Shown here: positions 26,980 to 36,079 of the stretch, piece by piece
Numbering within the stretch: the stretch's first letter is position 1
How the letters are laid out: each line of letters begins with the position of its first letter
NCBI GenBank assembly: GCA_944321875.1
Contig: CALUMX010000008.1
Span: 36,404-100,403 of the forward strand
Direction of reading: 5' to 3'
Source: an uncultured Muribaculaceae bacterium
Lineage (GTDB): Bacteria > Bacteroidota > Bacteroidia > Bacteroidales > Muribaculaceae
DNA length: 64,000 nt
The notes under the pieces: generated by a model
Seen by the model: the letters and a program-made list of their open reading frames with translations, nothing else
The model's database searches: none
Told to the model about the DNA's origin: nothing
Position numbers and translations under genes: made by a program

Positions 26980-29388
26980 ATGAATATTATCCGACTCATA
27001 TACATACTTCTGTTGCTGCCCTTTGCGGCAACAGCCTTCGCTCAGGTCAGCATTTCCGGAAAAGTAACCGACTCCGAAAACGCCCCCATTGAGTTTGCCA
27101 CAGTCCGCATAGCAGGAACGGCCATAGGTGCCATGACCGACCTCGCAGGTAAATACTCTATCACCATTGCCAAGCAGGACACTATCGACGTTATTTTTTC
27201 CTGCATCGGATATGAGGAAATGAAACAACGGATTATCAAGCCGGACAGCAATGTCACCCTCGACGTACGCCTGCGAAGCACGACAAGACACCTGGAAGAC
27301 ATTGTAGTTACCGAATACCGAAAGGAAACCGACGGTATGCAGAACCTCGACGCACGGCAGTTGCAATTTACTCCGTCGGCATCAGGTAGCGGCGTTGAGT
27401 CTCTTATATCAACCATGGCCGGTGTTTCCTCGAAAAACGAGCTCAGCTCGCAATATTCCGTCAGAGGAGGCTCCTACGACGAGAACAGCGTCTACATCAA
27501 CGGCATCGAGATATACCGTCCGCAACTCGTTTCTTCCGGACAGCAGGAAGGATTGAGCATCATTAATCCGGCTATGGTCGACAACATTAAATTCTCCACC
27601 GGAGGTTTCTCCGCCGAATACGGGGATAAAATGTCGTCCGTGCTCGACATTACCTACCGTCAGCCAGAGGCTTTTGAGGGACAGATTATGGGCAGCCTCA
27701 TGGGAGCTGATGTTGCAGTCGGACACAACACGGGCCGCTTCTCCCAACTTCACGGCATGCGCTTCAAGCGCAACACCTCCCTGCTCGGCTCGCTTGACTC
27801 CAAAGGCGAATACGAGCCGACCTTCTTTGACTATCAGACCAACCTCCGCTATAAAATCAATGACCGCTGGGATGTATCATTTCTCGGCAACATTGCCCTC
27901 AACGACTATAAGTTCGTCCCAACGACGCGCAACACGTCCTTCGGCTTGATGGAGAACGTCAAGGAATTTACTGTATATTTCGACGGTCAGGAACATGACA
28001 AATTTGAGACCTATTTCGGAGCATTGGAACTGGACTACAAATTAAACAAATCGACAGGTTTCTCGCTGACAGCCTCCGGTTTCCAAACCAACGAGCTGGT
28101 TGCCTACGACATTTCCGGAGAATATTGGCTTGACGAAGCCGGCACCAACGACGGTGACAACTCCATCGGCGGCGAGCTGGGCGTGGGAAAATACCTCGAG
28201 CATGCCCGCAACCGACTCAAGGCTACCGTATACACAATCGCACTGAAAGGCTACACGTCACTCAACAACCACAATATCAACTACGGTATGGAATACCGTC
28301 ATCAGTCGGTCTACGACCGTTCAAACGAGTGGGAAATGCGTGACTCTGCCGGATATGCGCTGCCGAATGTCGACAACCAAATCAAAATGATTTACAATCT
28401 CAGTTCCACCAACGACATGTCGACCAATAAAATCTCCTGGTTTGCCCACGACACCTACCGGCTCCCCACGGATTTCGGCCTGTTTACCTTCAATGGAGGT
28501 GTGCGTATGTCCTACTGGGATTTCAACAAGGAATTTCTCATCAGTCCGCGCGTAAGCATCGGCTTCATTCCCGCCAACAACAGCCGTCTGGCTTTCCGCC
28601 TGGCCGGTGGTCTCTATTACCAGTCGCCATTCTACAAGGAGCTGCGCATTACCAACGTGGACGAAAAAGGCAACTCCTACCAGACTCTGAACAACAAAAT
28701 CAAATCACAACGAAGCATTCAACTGATTGCCGGCGGTGATTACACGTTCCGGGCAATCGACCGCCCCTTCCGACTGACTGCCGAAGCTTATTATAAGAAT
28801 CTGGCGAATCTTATCCCCTACGAACTTGACAACCTGAAGCTCACCTACAGCGGACGCAACGAGTCGTCAGGCTACATCGCAGGTATCGATTTTAAGTTCT
28901 TCGGACAATTCGTTCCGGGTACGGACTCCTGGATTAGTTTCTCGCTGATGAAAACCAACGAAAAGCTGAACGGTGTTAACGTCCCGCGGCCTACCGACCA
29001 ACGGTACAGCGTCGCGTTGTTCTTCACCGATTATTTCCCGAAATTTCCGAAATTGAAATTCAGTCTAAAGGGTATCTTGTCTGACGGTTTCCCGATGACA
29101 GCACCGCAAACCACCCGCGACGTGGCCTGGGGACGCTCCTCAGCCTACCGCCGTGTCGATATCGGCTTCCAATACCGACTTCTCGGAGAGCCGACCGAAG
29201 GTGTGCGTCCCTACAACTTCTGGCGCCATTTCAAAAGCATCTGGATTGGAGTCGATGTGTTCAACCTCTTCGACATTTCCAATGTCAGCGGCTATTACTG
29301 GGTGACCGACGTCAACAACATTCCGTACGCAGTCCCCAACTACCTGACCGGCCGACAATTCAACGTGTCGCTCTCCGTAGCCTTCTAA
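26980..29388 (+). CDS. TonB-dependent receptor with CarboxypepD-type N-terminal domain
   Basis: 802 aa from the ATG at 26980, which opens a signal peptide (MNIIRLIYILLLLPFAATAF). Then a carboxypeptidase-regulatory-like domain (QVSISGKVTDSENAPIEFAT, about residues 21-110). The plug domain follows (LEDIVVTEYRKE, STMAGVSSKNELSSQYSVRG, GIEIYRPQLVSSGQQEGLSI). The rest is a ~22-strand barrel with final strand FNVSLSVAF ending in Phe. No SusD-like partner is adjacent, so it is more like a metal, siderophore or small-ligand receptor than a polysaccharide-use receptor; substrate unknown. The 3' end overlaps the convergent hydrolase gene by 4 bp. Confidence 0.92.
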   Translation: MNIIRLIYILLLLPFAATAFAQVSISGKVTDSENAPIEFATVRIAGTAIGAMTDLAGKYSITIAKQDTIDVIFSCIGYEEMKQRIIKPDSNVTLDVRLRSTTRHLEDIVVTEYRKETDGMQNLDARQLQFTPSASGSGVESLISTMAGVSSKNELSSQYSVRGGSYDENSVYINGIEIYRPQLVSSGQQEGLSIINPAMVDNIKFSTGGFSAEYGDKMSSVLDITYRQPEAFEGQIMGSLMGADVAVGHNTGRFSQLHGMRFKRNTSLLGSLDSKGEYEPTFFDYQTNLRYKINDRWDVSFLGNIALNDYKFVPTTRNTSFGLMENVKEFTVYFDGQEHDKFETYFGALELDYKLNKSTGFSLTASGFQTNELVAYDISGEYWLDEAGTNDGDNSIGGELGVGKYLEHARNRLKATVYTIALKGYTSLNNHNINYGMEYRHQSVYDRSNEWEMRDSAGYALPNVDNQIKMIYNLSSTNDMSTNKISWFAHDTYRLPTDFGLFTFNGGVRMSYWDFNKEFLISPRVSIGFIPANNSRLAFRLAGGLYYQSPFYKELRITNVDEKGNSYQTLNNKIKSQRSIQLIAGGDYTFRAIDRPFRLTAEAYYKNLANLIPYELDNLKLTYSGRNESSGYIAGIDFKFFGQFVPGTDSWISFSLMKTNEKLNGVNVPRPTDQRYSVALFFTDYFPKFPKLKFSLKGILSDGFPMTAPQTTRDVAWGRSSAYRRVDIGFQYRLLGEPTEGVRPYNFWRHFKSIWIGVDVFNLFDISNVSGYYWVTDVNNIPYAVPNYLTGRQFNVSLSVAF

Positions 29389-30404
29389 TCTTCAGACATA
29401 CCAAGAGAGTCAATCCACTCAAAAATAGAGGCATAGGCTTTCTCTCTCACGTCCCGGCGGGAAAGAATCAAATCATGCAATCCGTCGGTAACCGTGACTT
29501 CCGTCACCTTGTCGCCCAACCGCCGGCCGTACTTTGAAATATCATCAACATCAAGCACGGCATCTCCTGAGTTGTGCGCAGGTGACCATTCATCGCCATA
29601 TACCGACTTATCAGAATGCATCAGAAGAATGGGCACCTTGATACCGGCATGTTTCCACAAATGCTTCTGTCCTTTGTGAATCGCACGCACCCAACCGGTT
29701 GTAACATCAGGCGACACTTCCAGTTTCCATGAAGTATCATAGCTCCATTCGCCGTGATAGTCTTTCAGCAGGCTCTGAGCATAGGCATTGCTGTCGCCCT
29801 GGCTTATCTTTATGTTCTTGAACGGCAATACCGAAACCACCGGAACCATCACTTTCTCCAGAAACTTACTCAAGTTCATGTCAAGGAAAGGACTGTTCAG
29901 CACAAGGCCGCGTACTTCCGGATGCTGGTCCTGATTATTCGACATATAGTAAGAAAGAATCAGGCCACCAGTCGAGTGTCCCATCAGCACGATTTCCCGA
30001 TAGCCATCCTCCTTCATAACATTCAGAGCGGAATCCACATCCGCAAAATATTCCTTCAGAGAACGCACCTCGAAACGGTTCTGCCCATCCATCAGCGAAC
30101 GGCCATACTTCCGCAAATCAACGGCATAAAATCCGAGACCGTGACTGACGACACTATCGCCCAACTCACTCTGAAAGAAATAGTCATTATATCCATGAAC
30201 ATATAACAACGCCTTGTCACCTTTTTTCTCCGTTGTATGCCGGATTACAGTAGAACGGACCTTACCACTGTAATCATCGGGCTGTTCAATACGAGTCATC
30301 TCATACGACTCTCCCAGCACATCCGGCTGCCATTCCCGTGCATCCACATCAGAGAAGGGAAACATGGCCGCCAATGCAATTGTTATTTTTTTCACTGCTT
30401 TCAT
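29385..30404 (-). CDS. Secreted alpha/beta hydrolase (monoglyceride lipase/lysophospholipase-like)
   Basis: 339 aa from the ATG at 30404 (MKAVKKITIALAAMFPFS, signal-peptide-like); the longer frame reaches over the divergent promoter. Alpha/beta hydrolase of the serine aminopeptidase S33 type: ALLYVHGYNDYFF (oxyanion HG), nucleophile elbow GHSTGG, MHSDKSVYGDEW with the acid, and TDGLHDLILSR with the catalytic His. It probably hydrolyses a small ester or lipid in the periplasm; substrate not known. The 3' end overlaps the TonB receptor by 4 bp (convergent). Confidence 0.85.
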   Translation of the reverse strand: MKAVKKITIALAAMFPFSDVDAREWQPDVLGESYEMTRIEQPDDYSGKVRSTVIRHTTEKKGDKALLYVHGYNDYFFQSELGDSVVSHGLGFYAVDLRKYGRSLMDGQNRFEVRSLKEYFADVDSALNVMKEDGYREIVLMGHSTGGLILSYYMSNNQDQHPEVRGLVLNSPFLDMNLSKFLEKVMVPVVSVLPFKNIKISQGDSNAYAQSLLKDYHGEWSYDTSWKLEVSPDVTTGWVRAIHKGQKHLWKHAGIKVPILLMHSDKSVYGDEWSPAHNSGDAVLDVDDISKYGRRLGDKVTEVTVTDGLHDLILSRRDVREKAYASIFEWIDSLGMSED

Positions 30405-30431
30405 TGTCGAAAAATAATTGTTTACAGGAAA

Positions 30432-30439
30432 CAAATATA
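30432..30439 (-). promoter_or_regulatory. -7 element of the hydrolase gene
   Basis: Minus strand TATATTTG (30439 to 30432), 28 nt before the ATG; no clear -33. Confidence 0.45.
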
Positions 30440-30450
30440 CGATAAATTCG

Positions 30451-30458
30451 TAACTTTG
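30451..30458 (+). promoter_or_regulatory. -7 element of the chromate transporter operon
   Basis: TAACTTTG, 26 nt before the ATG at 30485, back to back with the hydrolase -7. Confidence 0.5.
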
Positions 30459-30484
30459 TCCACTACTAATAAAAATTACATCCA

Positions 30485-31060
30485 ATGATTTCATTACGAC
30501 TGTTCAGTACATTCTTCCGCATTGGCATGTTTACTTTCGGAGGAGGATGGGCCATGATTGCGATGCTTGAGAAAGACATCGTCCGAAAACATCACTGGTT
30601 TGAAAAAGAAGAATTTCTCGACAATCTCTCGCTTGCCCAATCACTCCCTGGCATTATGGCTGTAAACGTAGCCCTTTCCGTTGGCTACAAAATCGACGGG
30701 CTCCGAGGCAGCATCATGGCGGCATTAGGCACTATCCTGCCATCTTTCCTGATTATTCTGGCAATCGCGATGTTTCTCACCCCGGAGACCATCAACAACA
30801 ATCCCACACTGACAAGTATCTTCAAGGGAATCCGCCCTGCTATCGTAGCGCTTATCCTCTCGCCGGTATTTACATCGGCAAAATCGGCAAAAATCACATG
30901 GAAAACAGCATGGATTCCCATTTCCATCGCGCTCCTGATATGGTCTGATTTACCTGTAATATCCAGCCCGATACTCTTCATCATTATCGGCGTGCTCTAT
31001 GGATATTTCATCTGCAGAAAGAATTTCCAAATAACCAAAAACGAACAGAAAGAACAATGA
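30485..31060 (+). CDS. Chromate transporter, half-size (first subunit)
   Basis: 191 aa inner-membrane protein of the CHR family. The conserved start FFRIGMFTFGGGWAMIAML, then SLAQSLPGIMAVNVALSVGY and GTILPSFLIILAIAMF. Bidomain ChrA proteins have two such halves fused; here each half is a separate gene. It probably works as a heteromer with the next gene, whose start overlaps its stop (ATGA). The family exports chromate by proton antiport in known cases, but in gut anaerobes the natural substrate is not established. Confidence 0.9.
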   Translation: MISLRLFSTFFRIGMFTFGGGWAMIAMLEKDIVRKHHWFEKEEFLDNLSLAQSLPGIMAVNVALSVGYKIDGLRGSIMAALGTILPSFLIILAIAMFLTPETINNNPTLTSIFKGIRPAIVALILSPVFTSAKSAKITWKTAWIPISIALLIWSDLPVISSPILFIIIGVLYGYFICRKNFQITKNEQKEQ

Positions 31061-31587
31061 ACATATATCTGAATCTTATTTGGGCGTATTTTAAAATCAG
31101 TATCTTCGGTTTCGGCGGCGGCTATGCGATGCTGTCACTGATACGCCATGAAATAGTCGACCGCGGCTGGATTTCGGAACATTCGTTCACCGATATCGTC
31201 GCCATCTCTCAGATGACTCCGGGTCCCATCGGAATCAACACTGCCACCTACATCGGCTATACTGCCACAGGCAACACCATACTCGGCTCCGTCATTGCCA
31301 CGCTCGCCGTTGTCATTCCGTCCTTCCTGTTGGTGCTCTATACCGTCAAATTCGTCAACAAGCACAAGAACAGCGCCGCCATTAAAGGCATATTCCTCAG
31401 CCTGCGTCCTGTCGTCGTAGGTCTGATTGGCTCTGCCGGCCTTCTGCTGATGAACCGGGCCAACTTTGATGAGCTGTATTCCAGCATTACCATCTGCGTC
31501 GTAGCGTTCATTCTGGCTTATTTCGACATTCTGCACCCTATCCTGATAATTATACTTGCCGGCATTACCGGCTATATCATTTACTGA
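31057..31587 (+). CDS. Chromate transporter, half-size (second subunit)
   Basis: 176 aa. CHR family half: YFKISIFGFGGGYAMLSLI, VAISQMTPGPIGINTATYIG and VVIPSFLLVLYTVKF. It has the PGP motif in the place where the partner has PGI. It overlaps the first subunit by 4 bp (ATGA) and lies one base before folC, so the three genes are cotranscribed. Five to six membrane helices, inner membrane. See the partner entry for role. Confidence 0.9.
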   Translation: MNIYLNLIWAYFKISIFGFGGGYAMLSLIRHEIVDRGWISEHSFTDIVAISQMTPGPIGINTATYIGYTATGNTILGSVIATLAVVIPSFLLVLYTVKFVNKHKNSAAIKGIFLSLRPVVVGLIGSAGLLLMNRANFDELYSSITICVVAFILAYFDILHPILIIILAGITGYIIY

Positions 31588-31588
31588 C

Positions 31589-32881
31589 ATGAACTACCAA
31601 GAAGCAATCGATTACTTATTCAACAAGACTCTCGTTTTTCAGCACATAGGAGCCCAGGCTTACAAACCCGGACTTGAAACAACCATCGAACTGTCCGAAC
31701 TCTTCGGACGCCCCGAAAAGCAGTTCCGCACCATTCATGTGGCGGGAACCAACGGAAAAGGCTCAACCTCCCATCTGCTTTGTTCCATTCTGATGAAAGC
31801 CGGATACCGCGTCGGTCTCTACACTTCGCCACACCTCATCGACTTCCGCGAGCGCATCCGCGTAGACGGAGAAATGATTAGCGAAGATTCTGTCATCGAC
31901 TTCCTCAACCGATTTCTCTCCTCAGGCTACCAGGGCCGACAACCGTCATTCTTCGAGCTGGCCACTATCATGGCTTTCGACTTCTTCCAGAAGCAAAAAG
32001 TCGATATCGCCGTCATCGAGGTGGGATTAGGAGGCCGTCTGGACAGCACAAACATCATTAATCCGATGCTCAGCGTCATTACCAATATCTCGCTCGACCA
32101 CACGCAATTCCTCGGCAACACACTTGCTCAGATTGCATCGGAAAAAGCCGGTATCATCAAAAGGGGCACGCCTGTTGTCATCGGTGAATACGTAGATGAA
32201 ACCCGTCCCGTATTCAGCGGGAAAGCCCACGAGATGGAAGCTCCCATCGTTTTCGCCCAAGACTGCAACGAAATCATTTCGGAGAAGCGCACATCCGACC
32301 AACTGGTCCTTTCTACCCGCTCTTTTGGCGAGATACACGACCAACTGACAGGAGAATGTCAGAACCTGAACGCCAACACGGTGCTCAACAGCGTCAAGGT
32401 GCTAAGGGAGTCCGGAATGGGAATCAGCGACAAAGCCGTAGCCGATGGTTTTGCGTGTGTATGCTCCGCTACCGGCCTGATGGGACGATGGATGAAAATC
32501 AATGAAAAACCTTATGTTGTCTGCGATACGGCTCACAACATCGGCGGATTCACCCATATTGCAGAACATCTGCGTCTATCCAACCCGACACGCCTATTCG
32601 TCGTAATCGGCTTTGTCAGCGACAAGGATATTGACCACATACTGGAACTTCTGCCGAAAAACGCCACTTACTACTTTACCCAGCCTTCTGTTCCCCGCGC
32701 CCTCCCGGCAGCCGAACTGCAACGCAAGGCAGTAGAAAAAGGATTGAACGGACTTCTTTTTAAAACTGTGGAAGAAGCCTACAGCCAGGCGCTCAAGGCA
32801 GCTTCTCCGACCGACATGATTTACGTCGGCGGCAGCACGTTTGTCGTAGCTGATTTTCTACAGTTCATCCGCCATCAATAA
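31589..32881 (+). CDS. folC: Folylpolyglutamate synthase/dihydrofolate synthase
   Basis: 430 aa from the ATG at 31589 (MNYQEAIDYLFNKT), one base after the transporter stop. Mur-ligase-like ATP-dependent enzyme adding glutamate to (dihydro)folate or dihydropteroate. P-loop HVAGTNGKGST with GTNGKGS at 53-59, omega loop YTSPHLIDFRERIRVDG, VIEVGLGGRLDSTN, ITNISLDHTQFLG, EKAGIIKRGTPVVIG (probably the carbamylated-Lys region) and CDTAHNIGG for the C-terminal domain. Cytoplasmic. Confidence 0.95.
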   Translation: MNYQEAIDYLFNKTLVFQHIGAQAYKPGLETTIELSELFGRPEKQFRTIHVAGTNGKGSTSHLLCSILMKAGYRVGLYTSPHLIDFRERIRVDGEMISEDSVIDFLNRFLSSGYQGRQPSFFELATIMAFDFFQKQKVDIAVIEVGLGGRLDSTNIINPMLSVITNISLDHTQFLGNTLAQIASEKAGIIKRGTPVVIGEYVDETRPVFSGKAHEMEAPIVFAQDCNEIISEKRTSDQLVLSTRSFGEIHDQLTGECQNLNANTVLNSVKVLRESGMGISDKAVADGFACVCSATGLMGRWMKINEKPYVVCDTAHNIGGFTHIAEHLRLSNPTRLFVVIGFVSDKDIDHILELLPKNATYYFTQPSVPRALPAAELQRKAVEKGLNGLLFKTVEEAYSQALKAASPTDMIYVGGSTFVVADFLQFIRHQ

Positions 32882-32906
32882 AAGAAATATCTGTCAATTT
32901 ATAAAA

Positions 32907-32947
32907 AAAACTCGGCGAAGTCTTATTTGATGACTTCGCCGAGTTTT
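32907..32947. terminator. Bidirectional terminator between folC and yihY-like gene
   Basis: 16-bp perfect stem AAAACTCGGCGAAGTC and complement, loop 9 nt, A and T runs on both sides; overlaps the last codons of the minus-strand gene. Confidence 0.9.
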
Positions 32948-34224
32948 ATTTCTTCTGTCCCCACTTTGCTGTCCTTCAGCAATTGCCGGACGTCATTCAT
33001 CAGGTCACTGCCCTCCAACTCCGCTATGAAATTAGAGCCTCCAATCTCCCGATATTCCTTCATGAATTCATTCACGGTAAGCTTTGCCAGGTTCTTGGAC
33101 GGCTGAAACAGATAATCATCATCTTCACAGATGACGGAAAACAAACCGCCGTCGACCATCTTGTCGACAACATGGCTGACCATTCTGACCGGCAATTTGT
33201 ATTCCTTAGCCAATCCCAACTTGCTCAATGCCGGCTCGCCTTTCTCGAAACGGCTCACCACTATGGAAACAATCAGCAACGTCAACTCGTCACGATAACG
33301 CTGGGAAGCCACCTTTATCTCCTCCGCATAGTTGAACCGATAGAAATTCTGAGCGGAGAAAATCATAACGGCACACGCAATGCATATTGTCCAGGAAAAA
33401 TATACCCAGATAAGAAATAACGGGATAAAGGAAAAACCGCCATAAATGGCATTATATTTTGTGACGAACAACTGACCGTTGACAAACAGATACTGAAGCA
33501 ATGAAAACACCAGCGCACAGACAAACACCGGCAGCAACGCATACCGTAGTCTTACCTTCGTGTTCGGAAACAGCACGTTAAGTCCAATCAAAAACAGCAC
33601 TGTCAGGCCGAACGGAATCAGGTCAATCATAAAGTGCACGAACGGAGAAAGCAGTCCGAGCGGAGAATCAAGCATCGACTGTACAGCCTTGGACAAAAAA
33701 ATCGAAGCACCACCTGAAGCAAGAAGCAGAACAGGCAACACAAGCATGATAGCCGTATAATCCGTTGCCATCCGGAAGAACGAACGCCCTTTATTGATAT
33801 TCCACACACGGTTGAACGCGCTCTCAATCTTTTTCAGCAGAGTGACAAGTGTCCAAAGCAAAAATACGACGCTGATTCCAACCAGCACTCCCTTCGTCAT
33901 CGAATCAAGGAAACGGTCGACAAAGCCGAACGAATTTTCCAGCATGTCAACCTGTGACGGAAGGATAACGTACAGCTCCCGTTTCAGAATATTCTGCAAA
34001 CCGAAGCCGCGGGCTATCGCAAGCATCAACGTCAATGCCGGCACCAAAGCCAAAAGAGTGAAGTAAGTCAGCGAACTGGCCAGCCGCTGAATATTTTTAT
34101 CGAAAAACGAACGGACCGAAAGGTTGGCAATCTTCAACAATTTTATGTACCAAAGATCTCTCTGGTCGCGCCAGACGCCTTCGGCACAGTAGGAATATAT
34201 GCGCATGACACGGCGGACATACAT
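32923..34224 (-). CDS. YihY/BrkB family inner membrane protein
   Basis: 433 aa from the ATG at 34224; the frame extends to a TTG at 34266 only 5 nt from the RNase P RNA, and a second ATG (34206) is also possible. Conserved family body: QRLASSLTYFTLLALVPALTLMLAIARGFG, about six helices, then PFVHFMIDLIPFGLTVLF and FIPLFLIWVYFSWTICIACA. A ~140-residue cytoplasmic C-terminal part looks like a winged helix (LSKLGLAKEYKLPVRMVSHV, FSVICEDDDYLFQP). The family was once called ribonuclease BN, wrongly; its function (transport or envelope) is unsettled. The 3' codons form part of the bidirectional terminator. Confidence 0.9.
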   Translation of the reverse strand: MYVRRVMRIYSYCAEGVWRDQRDLWYIKLLKIANLSVRSFFDKNIQRLASSLTYFTLLALVPALTLMLAIARGFGLQNILKRELYVILPSQVDMLENSFGFVDRFLDSMTKGVLVGISVVFLLWTLVTLLKKIESAFNRVWNINKGRSFFRMATDYTAIMLVLPVLLLASGGASIFLSKAVQSMLDSPLGLLSPFVHFMIDLIPFGLTVLFLIGLNVLFPNTKVRLRYALLPVFVCALVFSLLQYLFVNGQLFVTKYNAIYGGFSFIPLFLIWVYFSWTICIACAVMIFSAQNFYRFNYAEEIKVASQRYRDELTLLIVSIVVSRFEKGEPALSKLGLAKEYKLPVRMVSHVVDKMVDGGLFSVICEDDDYLFQPSKNLAKLTVNEFMKEYREIGGSNFIAELEGSDLMNDVRQLLKDSKVGTEEIKLGEVIK

Positions 34225-34271
34225 TCGCACTACAATATTGATCCGTCTTCGTTTCAATGTTTCCAAATAAA

Positions 34272-34631
34272 AAACAGCACAGCTATAAGCCGGGTTATGT
34301 TACATATCGAATCGAAATGTATCCTGTCATTTATCTACTCCCTATGTTGCCACAGGGCTCTAGCAGCCTACCCCCCGACAATGGACGAGTAACCCTTAAA
34401 TGTCGGTATACTTGGCCTTGCAACCCATAAGGTGTGCGGCGCGATATGTTGCCATACCGCCCGGTGAGCTCTTACCTCGCCTTTTCACCCTTACCTCCCG
34501 AAAGAGGCGGTTATTTTCTGTCACACTACTCTGCCGTCGCCGACAGCTTCCCGTTAGGAAATATGGCACTCTGCGTTGCCCGGACTTTCCTCTTGCCCTC
34601 AAGGGACAAGCGACAGGACACCGTGCTGTTT
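34272..34631 (-). ncRNA. rnpB: RNase P RNA (bacterial type A)
   Basis: About 360 nt on the minus strand. The signature 5' core GAGGAAAGTCCGGGC (P4 5' side) is followed by GCAACGCAGAGTGCCA. The 3' part ends AACCCGGCTTATAGCT as in type A RNAs. The outer helix P1 is formed by AAACAGCAC at the 5' end and GTGCTGTTT at the 3' end, which define the limits; a T run after P1 acts as terminator. It is the catalytic RNA that trims the 5' ends of tRNAs. A consensus promoter lies just upstream. Open frames overlapping this region are not genes. Confidence 0.96.
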
Positions 34632-34634
34632 CTG

Positions 34635-34665
34635 CAAAATTAACACATTCTTGGGAATCGTGCAA
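34635..34665 (-). promoter_or_regulatory. rnpB promoter
   Basis: Minus strand: TTG at 34665-34663, 20-nt spacer, TAATTTTG at 34642-34635; start predicted at the RNA 5' end. Confidence 0.75.
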
Positions 34666-34702
34666 CCCCTTTCCTCCAATTTACCCTCTGACGGAGCAAT
34701 AC

Positions 34703-36073
34703 CTATCCAAATAAGCCCTTGAACACTTCCTCTACGCGAGCCACTTCGATTATCTTAATCTTGAAACGGTCGGTCGACACACCTTTCAGATTAAGCCGGG
34801 GAACATAGATGGTAGAGAATCCCAATTTGGCGGCTTCCATAATGCGCTGCTCCAGGCGAGTGACCGGACGAATCTCGCCCGACAGTCCTACCTCACCCGT
34901 CAGACACACACCCTTGGGCAAAGGCATATCGACATTGGACGAGAGAATGGAACTTATCACAGCCAAATCCAGTGCCGGGTCGTTGACCTTAAAGCCTCCG
35001 GCGATGTTCAAAAAGACGTCCTTCAACGCCAGTTTGAAACCGACACGCTTCTCAAGCACGGCAAGGAGCATGTTCATCCGTTTGGAATCGAATCCCGTTA
35101 CCGAACGCTGTGCCGTACCGTAAGCAGCCGTACTGACCAATGCCTGCGACTCCACCAACAGCGGACGCACACCCTCGACCGTTACGCCGATAGCCGTACC
35201 GGAGAGCTCCTCCTCGCTTTCCGAAAGCAGCAATTCCGAAGGATTGGAGACTTCGCGCAATCCAACCTGCGTCATTTCGTAGATACCCAGTTCCGAGGTG
35301 CTTCCGAAACGGTTTTTGATGGCGCGCAGCAGACGGTACATGTAATGGCGGTCACCCTCAAACTGCAACACCGCGTCAACGATATGCTCCAGCACTTTCG
35401 GACCGGCAATGCTGCCTTCCTTGTTAATGTGGCCGATGAGGATAACCGGCGTGCCGCTTTCCTTGGCATACTTCAAGAGCGATGCCGCACACTCCCTCAC
35501 CTGGCCAACGCTTCCCGCCGATGACTCCAGCGCCTCCGAAGCCACCGTCTGAATGGAGTCGATGATGACAATGCCCGGATTATTATTGTGAATATGCTGG
35601 AATATTCGCTCCAACGAAGTCTCACAGACGATATAGCATTCCCCGCCATCAGCGCCCAGACGGTCGGCACGCATCTTCAACTGCTGGGCACTTTCCTCGC
35701 CTGACACATACAGCACCTTACGGCTTCTGATACGTATCATGTTCTGCAGCACCAACGTTGACTTGCCAATTCCCGGCTCACCACCGATAAGAATAATGGA
35801 GCCCGGAACGAGTCCGCCGCCCAACACGCGGTTCAACTCACTGCTCGGCATCAGAATCCGTTCCTCTTTCTCGGGTTTTATTTCAGAGAGGCGCAAAGGC
35901 TTCGATTCAAGCCGCGACTCCGGCAACAGCGATTTTCCGCCACCTGACTTTCCTGTCACGACCCGCTCCTCGACATAGGAGTTCCACGCTCCGCACGCCG
36001 GACATTTTCCAATCCATTTCGGCGACTCATTGCCGCAATTGCTGCAAAAAAACACGGTCTTTTCCTTTGCCAT
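34703..36073 (-). CDS. radA: DNA repair protein RadA
   Basis: 456 aa. N-terminal zinc finger with Cys10, 13, 24 and 27 (FFCSNCGNES...GKCPACG). RecA-like ATPase with Walker A GGEPGIGKST at 97-106, then the RadA-specific KNRFG motif (AIKNRFGSTSELGIYEM). A C-terminal Lon-protease-like domain follows (LNIAGGFKVNDPALDLAV, LTGEVGLSGEIRPV), without the protease Ser-Lys pair. It helps extend and process recombination intermediates. It is 6 nt downstream of the SpoU-type methyltransferase gene on the same strand, so it is likely second in a two-gene operon. Confidence 0.97.
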   Translation of the reverse strand: MAKEKTVFFCSNCGNESPKWIGKCPACGAWNSYVEERVVTGKSGGGKSLLPESRLESKPLRLSEIKPEKEERILMPSSELNRVLGGGLVPGSIILIGGEPGIGKSTLVLQNMIRIRSRKVLYVSGEESAQQLKMRADRLGADGGECYIVCETSLERIFQHIHNNNPGIVIIDSIQTVASEALESSAGSVGQVRECAASLLKYAKESGTPVILIGHINKEGSIAGPKVLEHIVDAVLQFEGDRHYMYRLLRAIKNRFGSTSELGIYEMTQVGLREVSNPSELLLSESEEELSGTAIGVTVEGVRPLLVESQALVSTAAYGTAQRSVTGFDSKRMNMLLAVLEKRVGFKLALKDVFLNIAGGFKVNDPALDLAVISSILSSNVDMPLPKGVCLTGEVGLSGEIRPVTRLEQRIMEAAKLGFSTIYVPRLNLKGVSTDRFKIKIIEVARVEEVFKGLFG

Positions 36074-36079
36074 ATCCTC

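Noticed and set aside
34396..34714. ORFs on both strands between yihY-like gene and radA
   Set aside because: They lie in RNase P RNA, whose signature sequences are clear.
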